Below the pieces are notes generated by a model. That model had not been told where the DNA came from, ran no database searches, and saw only the letters and a list, made by a program, of their open reading frames with translations. Of a stretch of 64,000 bases of DNA, positions 45,017-54,134 are shown piece by piece (position 1 is the stretch's first letter; every line of letters starts with the position of its first letter). Position numbers and translations under genes: made by a program. The DNA comes from Mycetocola_A sp015752285 (GTDB lineage: Bacteria > Actinomycetota > Actinomycetes > Actinomycetales > Microbacteriaceae). The stretch spans positions 1 to 64,000 of the forward strand of contig NZ_JADOUY010000004.1 of NCBI RefSeq assembly GCF_015752285.1, written 5' to 3'.

Positions 45017-45706
45017 ATGACCGCAGCAGGCCCACCCACACGCCCCGCCGGTTCGTCTCGCCGCAGCCGCACCTTCTTCATCATCGTGGCCGTCGTTCTG
45101 GCCGTGGTGACCGCAGCGGTCGCAGTGTTCTTCGCGACGCGCGGTGCCGGCGCTGAGCCCGTTGCATCGTCGTCACCGTCGCCGACGGAATCAGCGGCTC
45201 CGTCTGCCGCGCCGTCGCCGTCAGCCACGACGGTTCCAGCGGCAATCGCGCTTCCCGACGAGTGCGAGGACGCGTTCAGTCCGGAATACTTCGCCCTTCG
45301 GTCGGAATCCGTCTGGAACCCACTCAACCATGAGTCCGTTGCAGACTCCCGAATCACGGACTACGCGGCCGTCGAAGAGCTGCGGGCTGGGTTGCCGCAG
45401 CTGAGGTGCACCTGGGCTGTTGCCGGAGAAGAGGGCATTCTCAGCTCGATCGCCGACGTCACGGCTGCGGAGTCCGGGCGCGTCATCCTCCTGCTCGAGG
45501 AGGAGGGCTACGACTGCGTGGTGCACCGACAAGGAACGGCATGCTCGATCGTCCTCGGCACGAACCCCGACAACGGGCGTCCGGTCTTCGGCGAAGAACA
45601 CTTCTTCCGCGACAACATCTGGATCGCCGCATTCTGGGCCAACATCGACATCGTCGGATACAACGACGACATCATCGACACTCTCTGGGGATCTACAGAA
45701 GGCTGA
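45017..45706 (+). CDS. Membrane-anchored secreted protein of unknown function, paralogue A
   Basis: A 229-residue protein I cannot assign. Residues 1-18 are a Pro/Arg-rich cytoplasmic tail, 20-42 one membrane helix (TFFIIVAVVLAVVTAAVAVFF), then a Ser/Pro/Ala linker to about residue 75, and a globular outer domain. That domain has four Cys (in PDECED, LRCTW, YDCVV and TACSI) likely paired in disulfides, and ends DNIWIAAFWANIDIVGYNDDIIDTLWG. The same Cys pattern and ending appear in the next gene, so the pair arose by duplication. It lies between rpoC and the pilus genes, but nothing shows a role in either. Confidence 0.8.
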   Translation: MTAAGPPTRPAGSSRRSRTFFIIVAVVLAVVTAAVAVFFATRGAGAEPVASSSPSPTESAAPSAAPSPSATTVPAAIALPDECEDAFSPEYFALRSESVWNPLNHESVADSRITDYAAVEELRAGLPQLRCTWAVAGEEGILSSIADVTAAESGRVILLLEEEGYDCVVHRQGTACSIVLGTNPDNGRPVFGEEHFFRDNIWIAAFWANIDIVGYNDDIIDTLWGSTEG

Positions 45707-45716
45707 CGGTCGCCGA

Positions 45717-45747
45717 CGAACGGATGCCGCATCACGGCATCCGTTCG
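45717..45747 (+). terminator. Hairpin after paralogue A, possible terminator
   Basis: A perfect 13-bp stem CGAACGGATGCCG / CGGCATCCGTTCG with loop CATCA, beginning ten bases past the stop. There is no T run after it, so termination is only probable. Each arm contains the over-represented octamer CGGATGCC/GGCATCCG. Confidence 0.6.
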
Positions 45748-45861
45748 ATCGTTACGCGACCGCATCCCGCGCCCGCTTTCTCGTTCTGATCGCGCGCCGG
45801 TAGGCTTCCGTGGCGACACTATGTTGTCAAAAGACACACGAAGTTCTGAAACGGGGGAGTC

Positions 45862-46497
45862 ATGGGAGTCACCACGTCTCGCACGACCGCTCGGCGCAGC
45901 CGGGCACGGCTCGGCCTGCTCGGAACCGCTGCCGCGCTCACCGCCGCTCTTCTCTCGGGCTGTGGTGGAACCGCGACCCCCGATGACCCGTCGACCCCGT
46001 CAGCTGAGGCAAGCGCCCCACGGCCGACCCCGTCGACCGAGGGCGGCGCACAGCCCGTCGGAATCGTGATCCCCGCCGACTGCGAGCAGATGTACCTGCC
46101 GCAGATGTTCGAAGGGCTGCAGTCGGACTATCCGCCGCTCAACGACCCGACCATGACCGATCCGAACTTCTCGAACACCGACGAACTCGAAGAGCTTCTT
46201 CGGTCGACGAACTTTCTGCAGTGCACGTGGGGCGGTGCCAGCGGTACCGGCATCGTCACCGCCGTGGCGAAGGTGACCGCCGAGCAGTCCGCCGAGGCGA
46301 TCGCGATTCTCGAGAACGGTGACTTCGACTGCACCGAGCAGCAGGAGGGCACCCGTTGTGTCACCCGCGAGGAGACCGAGGGCAATCTGCTCGGTGAGAC
46401 GCATTTTCTCCGTGATGACGTCTGGCTGTCGACGTTCTGGCTCAATGCACCGGTACGCGGGTACACCGAGAACATGATCGAAGCGCTCTGGGGCTGA
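45862..46497 (+). CDS. Secreted lipoprotein of unknown function, paralogue B
   Basis: A 211-residue protein with a lipoprotein signal (AALTAALLSGC lipobox, after an Arg-rich start) and a Thr/Pro/Ser linker. Its outer domain matches paralogue A: Cys in PADCEQ, LQCTW, FDCTE and TRCVT, the central VTAVAKVTAEQSAEAIAILE against SSIADVTAAESGRVILLLE, and the ending DDVWLSTFWLNAPVRGYTENMIEALWG. Paralogue A is held by a membrane helix, B by a lipid, yet both put the same domain on the outside. GGGGGAG lies about 7 bases before the ATG. Function unknown. Confidence 0.82.
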   Translation: MGVTTSRTTARRSRARLGLLGTAAALTAALLSGCGGTATPDDPSTPSAEASAPRPTPSTEGGAQPVGIVIPADCEQMYLPQMFEGLQSDYPPLNDPTMTDPNFSNTDELEELLRSTNFLQCTWGGASGTGIVTAVAKVTAEQSAEAIAILENGDFDCTEQQEGTRCVTREETEGNLLGETHFLRDDVWLSTFWLNAPVRGYTENMIEALWG

Positions 46498-46632
46498 CGC
46501 CGACTCTCTCGACCCGACACCGCGCATCCGGGTGACGCGAAAGGGGGGAGCGGAATCCCCAACGGGGGACTGTGCCGTTCGAAGGCCTCGCAGATAGTTT
46601 TGCAAGGCTGCCCGTACCCGGAGGTGATCGAG

Positions 46633-48303
46633 ATGGCATCCATTATGGAAACCCTGATTCTTCAGGGCATTCTGCCGTTCGATCAACTCGAGAGAGTGTC
46701 GAGGAACCAGGCGGACGACGAGTCGGCCATCACCGGCCTCGTCACTCAGGGGCTCGTGACACCCGTTCAGTTGGCGCGGGCCCGGGCCACCCAGGCCGGC
46801 ATCGGCTTCGTCGAACTGCTTGAGTATCCGGTCGACCGCACCGCCGTCACCCTCGTGCCCTCTGTGCTCTGCCGACGCCACGACGTGCTGCCGATCGGTC
46901 TCGACGACAAAGTGCTCAGGCTCGCCATGGTCGACCCGGGCAACGTGTTCGCCATCGATGACGTGAGGGCTGCCACCCACCTGCAGGTCCAACCGGTGCT
47001 CGCCGAACGCGCCGACCTCCTCGCCGCCATCGACCGCTACCTCCGTGCCGACGGTGAGCTCAGCGACCTCACGACAACGCTCGAAGAAGAGAACGCGCCC
47101 CAGGAGTCCGACCTCGCCATCGGCGATGCGCACGACGACGAAGCCCCGATCGTGCGGTTCGTCAACCTGCTCGTGTCACAGGCGATCCAGGACAACGCCT
47201 CCGATATCCACATCGAGCCGGGCGAGTACGAGCTCCGGGTGCGGTACCGCATCGACGGGGTGCTGCACGAGATGCAGAGCGCGCCGAAGAGCATTCAGAA
47301 CGGTGTCATCTCCCGGCTCAAGATCATGAGCGAGATCGACATCGCCGAGCGACGTAAACCGCAGGACGGCCGCATGTCGGTCATGCACGGCGGGCGCAAG
47401 ATCGACCTTCGTGTTGCCACGCTGCCGACGGTGTGGGGCGAGAAAGTCGTCATGCGTATTCTCGACAACTCGAACACGAGTCTCGACCTGCGCGACCTGC
47501 AGCTGCTCGACCGCAACTTCGAGGCGTACAAGGCCTCGTACACGAAGCCGTACGGCATGATCCTCGTCACCGGCCCGACCGGGTCGGGCAAATCCACCAC
47601 GCTGTACACGACACTCAACTCGGTGGCGCGACCCGAGATCAATGTGATCACCGTCGAGGACCCGGTCGAGTACCGCATGAAGGGCATCAACCAGGTGCAG
47701 GTGAACCCGAAGGCGGGGCTCACCTTCGCGAGTGCCTTGCGCTCGATTCTGCGGTCAGACCCGGATGTCGTTCTGCTCGGTGAGATCCGTGACCACGAGA
47801 CCGCGCAGATCGCCATCGAAGCGTCGCTCACCGGTCACCTCGTGTTGTCCACGCTGCACACCAATGACGCTCCGAGCGCCGTTGTGCGGCTGACCGAGAT
47901 GGACATCGAGCCGTTCCTCGTGGGTTCTGCCCTCGACTGTGTCGTGGCCCAGCGCCTCGCTCGACGGCTCTGCGACCGCTGCAAGGCACCTGCGGAGTAC
48001 TCGCAGGAGGACCTGGCGCGGCTCCGTTTTCCGCAGGTGGAGATCAGCAGGCGGATGCCGGGACTGTTCCGGCCGGTCGGCTGCCAGCAATGCTCCAACA
48101 CCGGCTACCGCGGACGGCTCGCGCTCCACGAGGTCATGACCGTGACCGAAGAGATCGAACGCCTGGCCGTTGCACGCAAGTCGAGCGCCGAGATCGGCCG
48201 GGTCGCCCGCGAGCAGGGCATGCTCACGCTCCGCGAGGACGGGTTCACCAAGGCGACCATGGGGCTCACCTCGCTGGAAGAGATCCTCCGGGTCGTCGTC
48301 TAG
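46633..48303 (+). CDS. pilB: Type IV pilus assembly ATPase PilB
   Basis: A 556-residue cytoplasmic ATPase that powers pilus extension. The N-terminal T2SSE_N (MshEN-like) domain covers about residues 1-130. The ATPase core has Walker A GPTGSGKST at 314-322, the Asp box around VITVEDPVEY, Walker B-type DPDVVLLGEIRD and the His box GHLVLSTLHTNDA. The C-terminal zinc site is CDRCKAP...GCQQCSNTGYRGR. The ATG at 46633 follows GGAGGTGATC, an almost perfect anti-Shine-Dalgarno match, and is preferred to a TTG 33 bases upstream. First gene of the pilus locus. Confidence 0.95.
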   Translation: MASIMETLILQGILPFDQLERVSRNQADDESAITGLVTQGLVTPVQLARARATQAGIGFVELLEYPVDRTAVTLVPSVLCRRHDVLPIGLDDKVLRLAMVDPGNVFAIDDVRAATHLQVQPVLAERADLLAAIDRYLRADGELSDLTTTLEEENAPQESDLAIGDAHDDEAPIVRFVNLLVSQAIQDNASDIHIEPGEYELRVRYRIDGVLHEMQSAPKSIQNGVISRLKIMSEIDIAERRKPQDGRMSVMHGGRKIDLRVATLPTVWGEKVVMRILDNSNTSLDLRDLQLLDRNFEAYKASYTKPYGMILVTGPTGSGKSTTLYTTLNSVARPEINVITVEDPVEYRMKGINQVQVNPKAGLTFASALRSILRSDPDVVLLGEIRDHETAQIAIEASLTGHLVLSTLHTNDAPSAVVRLTEMDIEPFLVGSALDCVVAQRLARRLCDRCKAPAEYSQEDLARLRFPQVEISRRMPGLFRPVGCQQCSNTGYRGRLALHEVMTVTEEIERLAVARKSSAEIGRVAREQGMLTLREDGFTKATMGLTSLEEILRVVV

Positions 48304-48403
48304 TGCCACACAGTTCTCCAACTCGCAATACCGCAATCCGTAACACCCAGCACCACACGCAATACCTGCACAGACAGCAAAAAGCACACAGAGGGAGTGA
48401 CGC

Positions 48404-50107
48404 TTGAGCGACCCAATCTACGAGATCCCGATCCTGCCGCCTGGAGCGAGTGTCGACGGCTGGACCCCGGGTATCCGCCGCCGGAGCCGAGCCGATGCGT
48501 CTGCGGCGCTCCCCGACCTCGAAGCATCCACCTTCTCCGCCGGTCTCGAGCCGGCCAGGCGCGGGGAACCCGTTGCCGAGCCGCGCGCCGAGGCCTGGAC
48601 TCAGCGGCAGGCAGAGCCCGTCGTGCCGTCAGGGTTCGACGCGACCGCAGCGCCTCAAGCCCCCGTAGCCGAGCCGGCGTACCGCCGGAGCAGCTTCAGC
48701 GAGCCTGCGCTGCCGACCTACCTGGCCCCGACGGAAGCGCCCGCCGTTGCTCCGGCTCCGCCCGCCTACGCTGCTCCGCCTGCATACACCGCGCCAGCTT
48801 CGTCGTACTCGGCACCGACCGAGCAGGCACCGACCGAGCAGGCACCGACCGAGCAGCCGCTGAGCCGCAGCGAACTGAACCGGCAGCAACAGGATGCCGC
48901 GGCTGCGGCCGGTCGCTCCAGCTACGGGCAGGCCGAGCCGGAGCCCACGCCGCTTCATGATGTGACTCTCGCCGAGGCGCTGCACACGGTCGTGCGCCTC
49001 AACGCATCCGACCTTCACGTGACAGCGGATGCTCCGCCGATGATCCGCGTGAACGGCGGGCTGAAAGCGATCGACGGTGCCCGCCCCTGGTCGCGCGACA
49101 AGATCAACGCCGAGCTTCGAGCCATCGCCAACGAGAAACAGCTCGGCATGTTCGAGGAGCACCTCGAACTCGACTTCGCGCACACGCTGACGGAGGAGAG
49201 TCGCTTCCGCGTCAACTACTACCTCCAGCGCGGTGCGATCGGGGCGGCGTTCCGCCTCATCCCGACCGAGATCAAGCGGCTGAGCGACCTCGGTGTGCCC
49301 GACTCGGTGAGCCGATTCGCGGCGCTGCCGCGTGGACTCGTGCTCGTCACCGGGCCGACCGGTTCCGGAAAGTCGACCACCCTGGCCGGCCTGATCGACC
49401 TCGTGAACCGCACGCGGGCCGACCACATCGTGACGGTCGAAGACCCGATCGAGTTCATGCACAAGAACCAGAAGTCGATCGTCAACCAGCGTGAGGTCGG
49501 GGCTGACACGCACAGCTTCGCCAATGCGCTCAAGCACGTGCTGCGGCAGGACCCCGACGTCATCCTCATCGGTGAGCTCAGGGACCTCGAGACGATCTCG
49601 GTGGCGTTGACAGCGGCTGAGACCGGCCACCTCGTGTTCGCGACACTGCACACGCAGGATGCCGCGCAGACGATCGACCGTGTCATCGACGTGTTCCCGT
49701 CTCACCAGCAGGACCAGGTGCGCACGCAGCTCGCCGGAACGTTGCAGGGTGTGGTCAGCCAGACCCTCGTTCCCAAGGCCAGTGGCTCGGGCCGGGTCGT
49801 TGCGACGGAGGTCATGGTGATCACCCCCGCGCTGTCGAACCTCATCCGCGAGGGCAAGACCTACCAGATCCTCTCTGCGATGCAGGCGGGTAAGGAACTC
49901 GGCATGCACACGATGGACCAGCACCTCGCTGAGCTCGTGAACAGCGGCCGGGTGACCCGCCAGGCCGCGGAGGCCAAGGCGCACGATCCTGAGGGCTTCC
50001 AGCGCATGCTGCACGGTACGCAGTCGCCGACCGAGCAGTCCACGCGCGCCATGCAGGCATCCGGAATCGATTTTGGAGATTCGTACTCGGCGAAACTGGA
50101 GCGATAG
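48404..50107 (+). CDS. pilT: Type IV pilus twitching ATPase PilT with long N-terminal extension
   Basis: A 567-residue retraction ATPase. The PilT core (residues ~184-560) has the PAS-like start, Walker A GPTGSGKST at 317-325, the Asp box VTVEDPIEFMH, DPDVILIGELRDLETI, GHLVFATLHTQDA and the IREGKTYQI helix near the end. PilT is normally about 350-380 residues; the first ~180 here are Pro/Ala/Glu-rich, disordered, and include three exact APTEQ repeats encoded by a 15-base tandem repeat. Start TTG at 48404 after GAGGGAG. The gene abuts pilC with no gap. Confidence 0.93.
   Translation: MSDPIYEIPILPPGASVDGWTPGIRRRSRADASAALPDLEASTFSAGLEPARRGEPVAEPRAEAWTQRQAEPVVPSGFDATAAPQAPVAEPAYRRSSFSEPALPTYLAPTEAPAVAPAPPAYAAPPAYTAPASSYSAPTEQAPTEQAPTEQPLSRSELNRQQQDAAAAAGRSSYGQAEPEPTPLHDVTLAEALHTVVRLNASDLHVTADAPPMIRVNGGLKAIDGARPWSRDKINAELRAIANEKQLGMFEEHLELDFAHTLTEESRFRVNYYLQRGAIGAAFRLIPTEIKRLSDLGVPDSVSRFAALPRGLVLVTGPTGSGKSTTLAGLIDLVNRTRADHIVTVEDPIEFMHKNQKSIVNQREVGADTHSFANALKHVLRQDPDVILIGELRDLETISVALTAAETGHLVFATLHTQDAAQTIDRVIDVFPSHQQDQVRTQLAGTLQGVVSQTLVPKASGSGRVVATEVMVITPALSNLIREGKTYQILSAMQAGKELGMHTMDQHLAELVNSGRVTRQAAEAKAHDPEGFQRMLHGTQSPTEQSTRAMQASGIDFGDSYSAKLER
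48812..48856 (+). repeat. 15-bp tandem repeat inside pilT (three exact units)
   Basis: GCACCGACCGAGCAG occurs three times without change and encodes APTEQ three times in the disordered N-terminal part of PilT. Perfect identity suggests recent expansion; copy number may vary between strains. Confidence 0.92.
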
Positions 50108-51337
50108 ATGGCCACCACAGTCGGGTACGCATACAAGGGCCGTGATGCGGCAGGCAAGATCGTCAAGGGCAAGGTGGATGCCACGAGCGAAGCAGCCGTT
50201 GCCGCTCGACTTCGCACGATGGGTCTGTCGCCGGTCTCGATCGATGCTGCCCCGGACGGCACGGGGCTGAGTCGCGAAATCACGATTCCCGGGTTCTCCA
50301 AAGGAGTGACGCTCAAGGACCTCGCGATCATGAGCCGGCAGATGTCGACCATGACGAGCGCCGGCCTGTCGCTGATGCGCACGCTGTCGATTCTGGCCGA
50401 GCAGACGGAGTCGAAGCCGCTGGCCAAGATCCTCGTCACGGTGAGAGACGACGTCGAGACAGGCATGTCGCTTTCTGAAGCGATGCGCAAGCACGACCGC
50501 GATTTTCCGCCGATCATGATCAACATGGTCAAGGCGGGGGAGACCGGCGGATTCCTCGACAAGGCACTCGACACCGTTGCCAAGAACTTCGAAAAAGAGT
50601 CGGAGCTTCGCAACAGCATCAAGAGCGCGATGACCTATCCGATCGTCGTCGTGGGAATGGTTGTCCTCGCGGTCGCCGGCATGCTCATCTTCATCGTGCC
50701 GGTGTTCAAAGACATGTTCGAGGGCATGGGCGGGAGCCTGCCTCTCCCCACCCAGATTCTCGTGACTCTGTCTGAGCAGATGATCTGGCTCGGACCTGTG
50801 ATTGTCGTTGGATCGATCGTCGGCTCGATCTGGTGGAAGAAGAACAAACACACGGTCGCAGTGCGCAAGGCGCTCGACCCGTTGAAGCTCAAGATGCCGG
50901 TCTTCGGGATGCTTATGACGAAGCTCGCGGTTGCTCGCTTCTCGCGCAACTTCGCCGACATGATCGGGGCCGGCGTTCCGATTCTGCAGTCGCTGCAGAT
51001 CGTGGGGGAGACCTCCGGCAACTACGTCATCGAAGAGGCTCTCAAGAAGGTTCAGGACTCCGTACGGCAGGGAAAATCGATCGCGACCCCGCTCGCCGAA
51101 GAGTCCGTCTTCCCACCGATGGTCATCCAGATGGTTGCCGTCGGAGAAGACTCCGGTGCGCTGCAGCAGATGCTCGACAAGATCGCCGACTTCTACGACC
51201 AGGAGGTGAAGACGATGACGGATCAGCTGACCTCGCTGATCGAGCCATTGCTCATCGCCTTCCTCGGCATCGTGGTCGGCGGCATGATCGTCGCCCTGTA
51301 CCTGCCTGTCTTCAACATTGCCACATTGATGCAATAA
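50108..51337 (+). CDS. pilC: Type IV pilus inner-membrane platform protein PilC
   Basis: A 409-residue polytopic protein with two GspF domains (about residues 70-193 and 275-397). The first contains MSRQMSTMTSAGLSLMRTLSIL, the second FSRNFADMIGAGVPILQSLQIVGE. Membrane segments follow each (VVVGMVVLAVAGMLIFIVPVF and PLLIAFLGIVVGGMIVALYLPVF), with a third short one between. It anchors PilB and PilT to the pilus base. The start is directly after the pilT stop. Confidence 0.94.
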   Translation: MATTVGYAYKGRDAAGKIVKGKVDATSEAAVAARLRTMGLSPVSIDAAPDGTGLSREITIPGFSKGVTLKDLAIMSRQMSTMTSAGLSLMRTLSILAEQTESKPLAKILVTVRDDVETGMSLSEAMRKHDRDFPPIMINMVKAGETGGFLDKALDTVAKNFEKESELRNSIKSAMTYPIVVVGMVVLAVAGMLIFIVPVFKDMFEGMGGSLPLPTQILVTLSEQMIWLGPVIVVGSIVGSIWWKKNKHTVAVRKALDPLKLKMPVFGMLMTKLAVARFSRNFADMIGAGVPILQSLQIVGETSGNYVIEEALKKVQDSVRQGKSIATPLAEESVFPPMVIQMVAVGEDSGALQQMLDKIADFYDQEVKTMTDQLTSLIEPLLIAFLGIVVGGMIVALYLPVFNIATLMQ

Positions 51338-51367
51338 TCTGAGGTTTTCTCAGCTTAATGTAGCTCA

Positions 51368-51384
51368 GCCCCCGCTCTGGGGGC
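51368..51384 (+). promoter_or_regulatory. Hairpin in the pilC-pilA spacer
   Basis: GCCCCC-GCTCT-GGGGGC, a perfect 6-bp stem 30 bases after the pilC stop in a 179-base, relatively AT-rich spacer. No T run follows, so it may be an mRNA-processing or partial-termination site that separates pilA expression from the upstream genes. Confidence 0.4.
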
Positions 51385-51516
51385 GAGAAATGCTCATTTC
51401 ACCCCCGTTGGCGTGTCTTTACCCGCGAGTCGGCTCCCCTAAAGTCAGAGACCGGCAGGCCATTCAGGCTCTCCCGAAGCACCCAGCCAGTACCCCTCAA
51501 TCAGAAGGAAAGCCTC

Positions 51517-51948
51517 ATGGTTTCTCGCATCACCGCTGCACTCGCGGCACGCTACAAGGCCATCCAGGAGAAAGAAAAGGGCTTCACCCTGATCGAGCTC
51601 CTGGTTGTCGTGATCATCATCGGCGTGCTCGCCGCGATCGCCATCCCGATCTACATCGGTGTTCAGAACAGTGCAAAAGATAGTGCTGTTCAGTCTGACC
51701 TCAGCAACTCGAAGATTGCGGTAGTAACGAACTACACAAACAACCCGGACGCTACAACGATCCCGGATCTCGCGACCCTGACCGATGAGGGTTACACCGC
51801 GAGCGCAAACTACACCGGTGGGCAGGTTCCGACTGTCTTTGCCGGCTCGACCCCCACTGACTTCTGCATCGACGCTCAGAGCGGCGAGACGGACGTGTGG
51901 TTCAGGGTGACGCATGACGCCGGCGTTGAGCCTGGCGAGTGCGCCTGA
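51517..51948 (+). CDS. pilA: Type IV major pilin PilA
   Basis: A 143-residue prepilin. The class III signal is EKEKG|FTLIELLVVVIIIGVLAAIAIPIY, with the cut expected after Gly22 and Phe as the new N-terminus; Glu5 of the mature chain is present. A long N-terminal helix is followed by a small outer domain with two Cys (FCIDAQ and GECA) able to form the C-terminal disulfide loop. GAAGGAAAG precedes the ATG. A strong terminator follows, so pilA can be made in excess over its neighbours, as a major subunit should be. Confidence 0.94.
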   Translation: MVSRITAALAARYKAIQEKEKGFTLIELLVVVIIIGVLAAIAIPIYIGVQNSAKDSAVQSDLSNSKIAVVTNYTNNPDATTIPDLATLTDEGYTASANYTGGQVPTVFAGSTPTDFCIDAQSGETDVWFRVTHDAGVEPGECA

Positions 51949-51975
51949 TATTTCCCGAGCTGAACTGAACGTTGG

Positions 51976-52010
51976 TGGGGCGGCGCCGGAGGGCGCCGCC
52001 CCACTCTTTT
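51976..52010 (+). terminator. Rho-independent terminator after pilA
   Basis: A perfect 12-bp stem TGGGGCGGCGCC / GGCGCCGCCCCA with a four-base loop, then CTCTTTT. It lies 27 bases past the pilA stop and before the minor pilin genes. Confidence 0.92.
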
Positions 52011-52047
52011 AGCACATGGTTCGTTTGACCCGAAGGAGGTGACCGCC

Positions 52048-53439
52048 GTGCGACGTATGAGAGCCAGCTTTCCTGATCACGAACGCGACAGCGGTCTCAC
52101 CCTCATCGAACTCATCGTGGCGATGATGATCTTTGCGCTGATTGCCGCCGGTATTTCGGTGTCGGTGACCAGTGTGCTCTCAATGACGTCTGGCTCTCGG
52201 GCCCGCGTCGCTGCGACCAACCTCGCTGCAAGCGAGATCGACCTCGTGCGCTCATACGAGGATGTATTCAAGGTCCTGACCAAGAGCACGACGAAGACCG
52301 TCGACGGCACCACGTTCACCGTTCGACGGTCGACCTCCTGGGTCTCCACCGCTGGAACGGACGTCAGCTGCAGCAGCGCCGGTGGAGCACTGCAATACAA
52401 GCGCGTCAACGTCAAGGTGGAATGGGCGGGGAATCCAGGCGCGGATGTTCGGTCGGACACGCTGCTCACGCCGGGTAGTCGGATCAACGAGCCGACGACC
52501 GGAACGATTCTCGTGTCGGTCAAGGCGGCGTCCGGGCAGGGGACGCCAGACGTGACGATCAGCGCGGTCGCTACCGCGAGTGGAGGAGCGATCACCACGA
52601 CGCCTCCGAAAACCGACGCCGACGGCTGTAGCTACCTTCTCAAAGTGGTACCCGGCACGTACAAGGTCGCCATCGCCAAGGCCGGAAACGTCGACAACCT
52701 GCACAGTCCCTCGCCCACGTTGTCGGTCACAGTGCTGGCTGGCCAGTCGACCGCCGCAGCTTTCGCATACGACACGGCGGCCACCTACAACGTCAAATAC
52801 GTAGCAACGCCCGCACCTGCCGCCGCTCTGCCCAACGCCATTGCAGTTCCAACCACCGTGGAGTCCAGTATTTTCGGCGGAGGTGTTCCCGTCGTGCGTT
52901 CCCTCTCGTCCTCCATGAGCCTGTTCCCGCAGCCGGCCGGATACCAGATGGTGACCGGCGCCTTCGCTGTGGAGACCGCGACGAAGCCCTGCACCGTCGT
53001 AGACCCGACGGCCTGGCTCGATGACGAAAGTGTTGTCCCGCCGCGGACGGGTCAGCTTCCCGGCCTCGTTGCCGCGACGCCGCCGTCCAGCGCAGACATC
53101 GATGTGCCGGTTGGCGTCGTCACCGTCAAAGGTGACAGCAACGGGTCTCGTTACCTTTTCGCAGAACGGGTGACATCGACAGTCGTGTCTCCCACCGGCC
53201 AGCCCGCTTGCGCGCAGCCGGCGACCTATTCGTTCGCGGCTCAGATCATTCCGACCAACTCGAACTCCCTCATCACCGTCGGCCTTCCCTTCGGGTCGTG
53301 GAGGTTGTACACCAGCACGCACGCCGATGGTCGTTCGCCGATCGCCCTTACAACCACTCGAGTGACCGTGCGGACATCTGCACAGCCGGCCACTGGTTCC
53401 AGCGTCTTCGTGCTCGACCCTCGGGCGGTGGCACCATGA
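52048..53439 (+). CDS. Large minor pilin-like protein with carboxypeptidase-regulatory-like domain
   Basis: A 463-residue prepilin-like protein. The N-terminus has a class III signal, DSG|LTLIELIVAMMIFALIAAG, then a helix and a long outer part. Residues about 145-235 (TTGTILVSVKAASGQGTPDVTISAVATAS...GTYKVAIAKAG) look like a CarboxypepD_reg/Cna-B-type beta-sandwich with a GCSYLLKVVPGTYKV core; a second Ig-like stretch precedes the end. Such a size is far above normal minor pilins (150-200) and suggests an adhesin at the tip. Start GTG at 52048 is 7 bases after AAGGAGGT; an earlier GTG overlaps that site. Coupled to the next gene by ATGA. Confidence 0.85.
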   Translation: MRRMRASFPDHERDSGLTLIELIVAMMIFALIAAGISVSVTSVLSMTSGSRARVAATNLAASEIDLVRSYEDVFKVLTKSTTKTVDGTTFTVRRSTSWVSTAGTDVSCSSAGGALQYKRVNVKVEWAGNPGADVRSDTLLTPGSRINEPTTGTILVSVKAASGQGTPDVTISAVATASGGAITTTPPKTDADGCSYLLKVVPGTYKVAIAKAGNVDNLHSPSPTLSVTVLAGQSTAAAFAYDTAATYNVKYVATPAPAAALPNAIAVPTTVESSIFGGGVPVVRSLSSSMSLFPQPAGYQMVTGAFAVETATKPCTVVDPTAWLDDESVVPPRTGQLPGLVAATPPSSADIDVPVGVVTVKGDSNGSRYLFAERVTSTVVSPTGQPACAQPATYSFAAQIIPTNSNSLITVGLPFGSWRLYTSTHADGRSPIALTTTRVTVRTSAQPATGSSVFVLDPRAVAP

Positions 53440-54134
53440 TCCCGCTCCGCACACGTCTGGCTTCACTCAAGAAAGACGCAGAACGAGGGATCACGATGGT
53501 GGAACTCGTGGTGTCGATGTTGCTGCTGTCGATCGTGATGACCATTGTCGTATCGCTTCTCATGAGCATCACCAATGCTGCTGCGCTCAGTCAAGGCATC
53601 GATGCGAGCAGCAAAACCGCGTCCAACGCCATGAACGAGCTGGCCCAGGTCGTGCGAAACGGGGCGACGGTGCCGGTGAAGAACAACATCGTTCCGCAGC
53701 CCGCGTTCGTGTCGGCTGCACCGGAATCGCTGACCATCCACTCCGTGCTCGATTCGTCGGGTTCGATGCTGGTGCCCGTCAGAGTCGGTTTCACCGTCAA
53801 TGCGAAGCGTCAACTCATCGAGCACCGGTGGACAGCCTCTGTCACCGACGGGTATTACACCTGGCCAACCGGCGTGGCCGTCACATCCCGGAACCTCAGC
53901 GGTTCACTCCTGATCCCCGAAGCGGGCGGCACTCCGCTCTTCACGTACCTCGACAGTCTGGGAAATAGGCTGGCGATGGGGACAGACAACAAGTTGACCG
54001 CTGCAAACCTGGCGAAGGTCCGGTCGATCACGATCACGATGCGCGTCGAGGCGGAAGGTGGAGCGACCGGCGAGATCATCGAACTGGTCAACACGATCGG
54101 TCTCCCTAATCTGGGAGAGGTCAGGACCGGATGA
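53436..54134 (+). CDS. Minor pilin-like prepilin protein (PilW/GspJ-like position)
   Basis: A 232-residue protein with a class III signal AERG|ITMVELVVSMLLLSIVMTIVV (Glu5 present), a helix with SNAMNELAQVVRNG, and a beta-rich outer domain without cysteine. The helix pattern and place, second in a row of minor pilins, resemble PilW/GspJ proteins. The ATG at 53436 overlaps the previous stop by four bases; a longer in-frame reading would lie inside the upstream gene. Confidence 0.85.
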   Translation: MIPLRTRLASLKKDAERGITMVELVVSMLLLSIVMTIVVSLLMSITNAAALSQGIDASSKTASNAMNELAQVVRNGATVPVKNNIVPQPAFVSAAPESLTIHSVLDSSGSMLVPVRVGFTVNAKRQLIEHRWTASVTDGYYTWPTGVAVTSRNLSGSLLIPEAGGTPLFTYLDSLGNRLAMGTDNKLTAANLAKVRSITITMRVEAEGGATGEIIELVNTIGLPNLGEVRTG

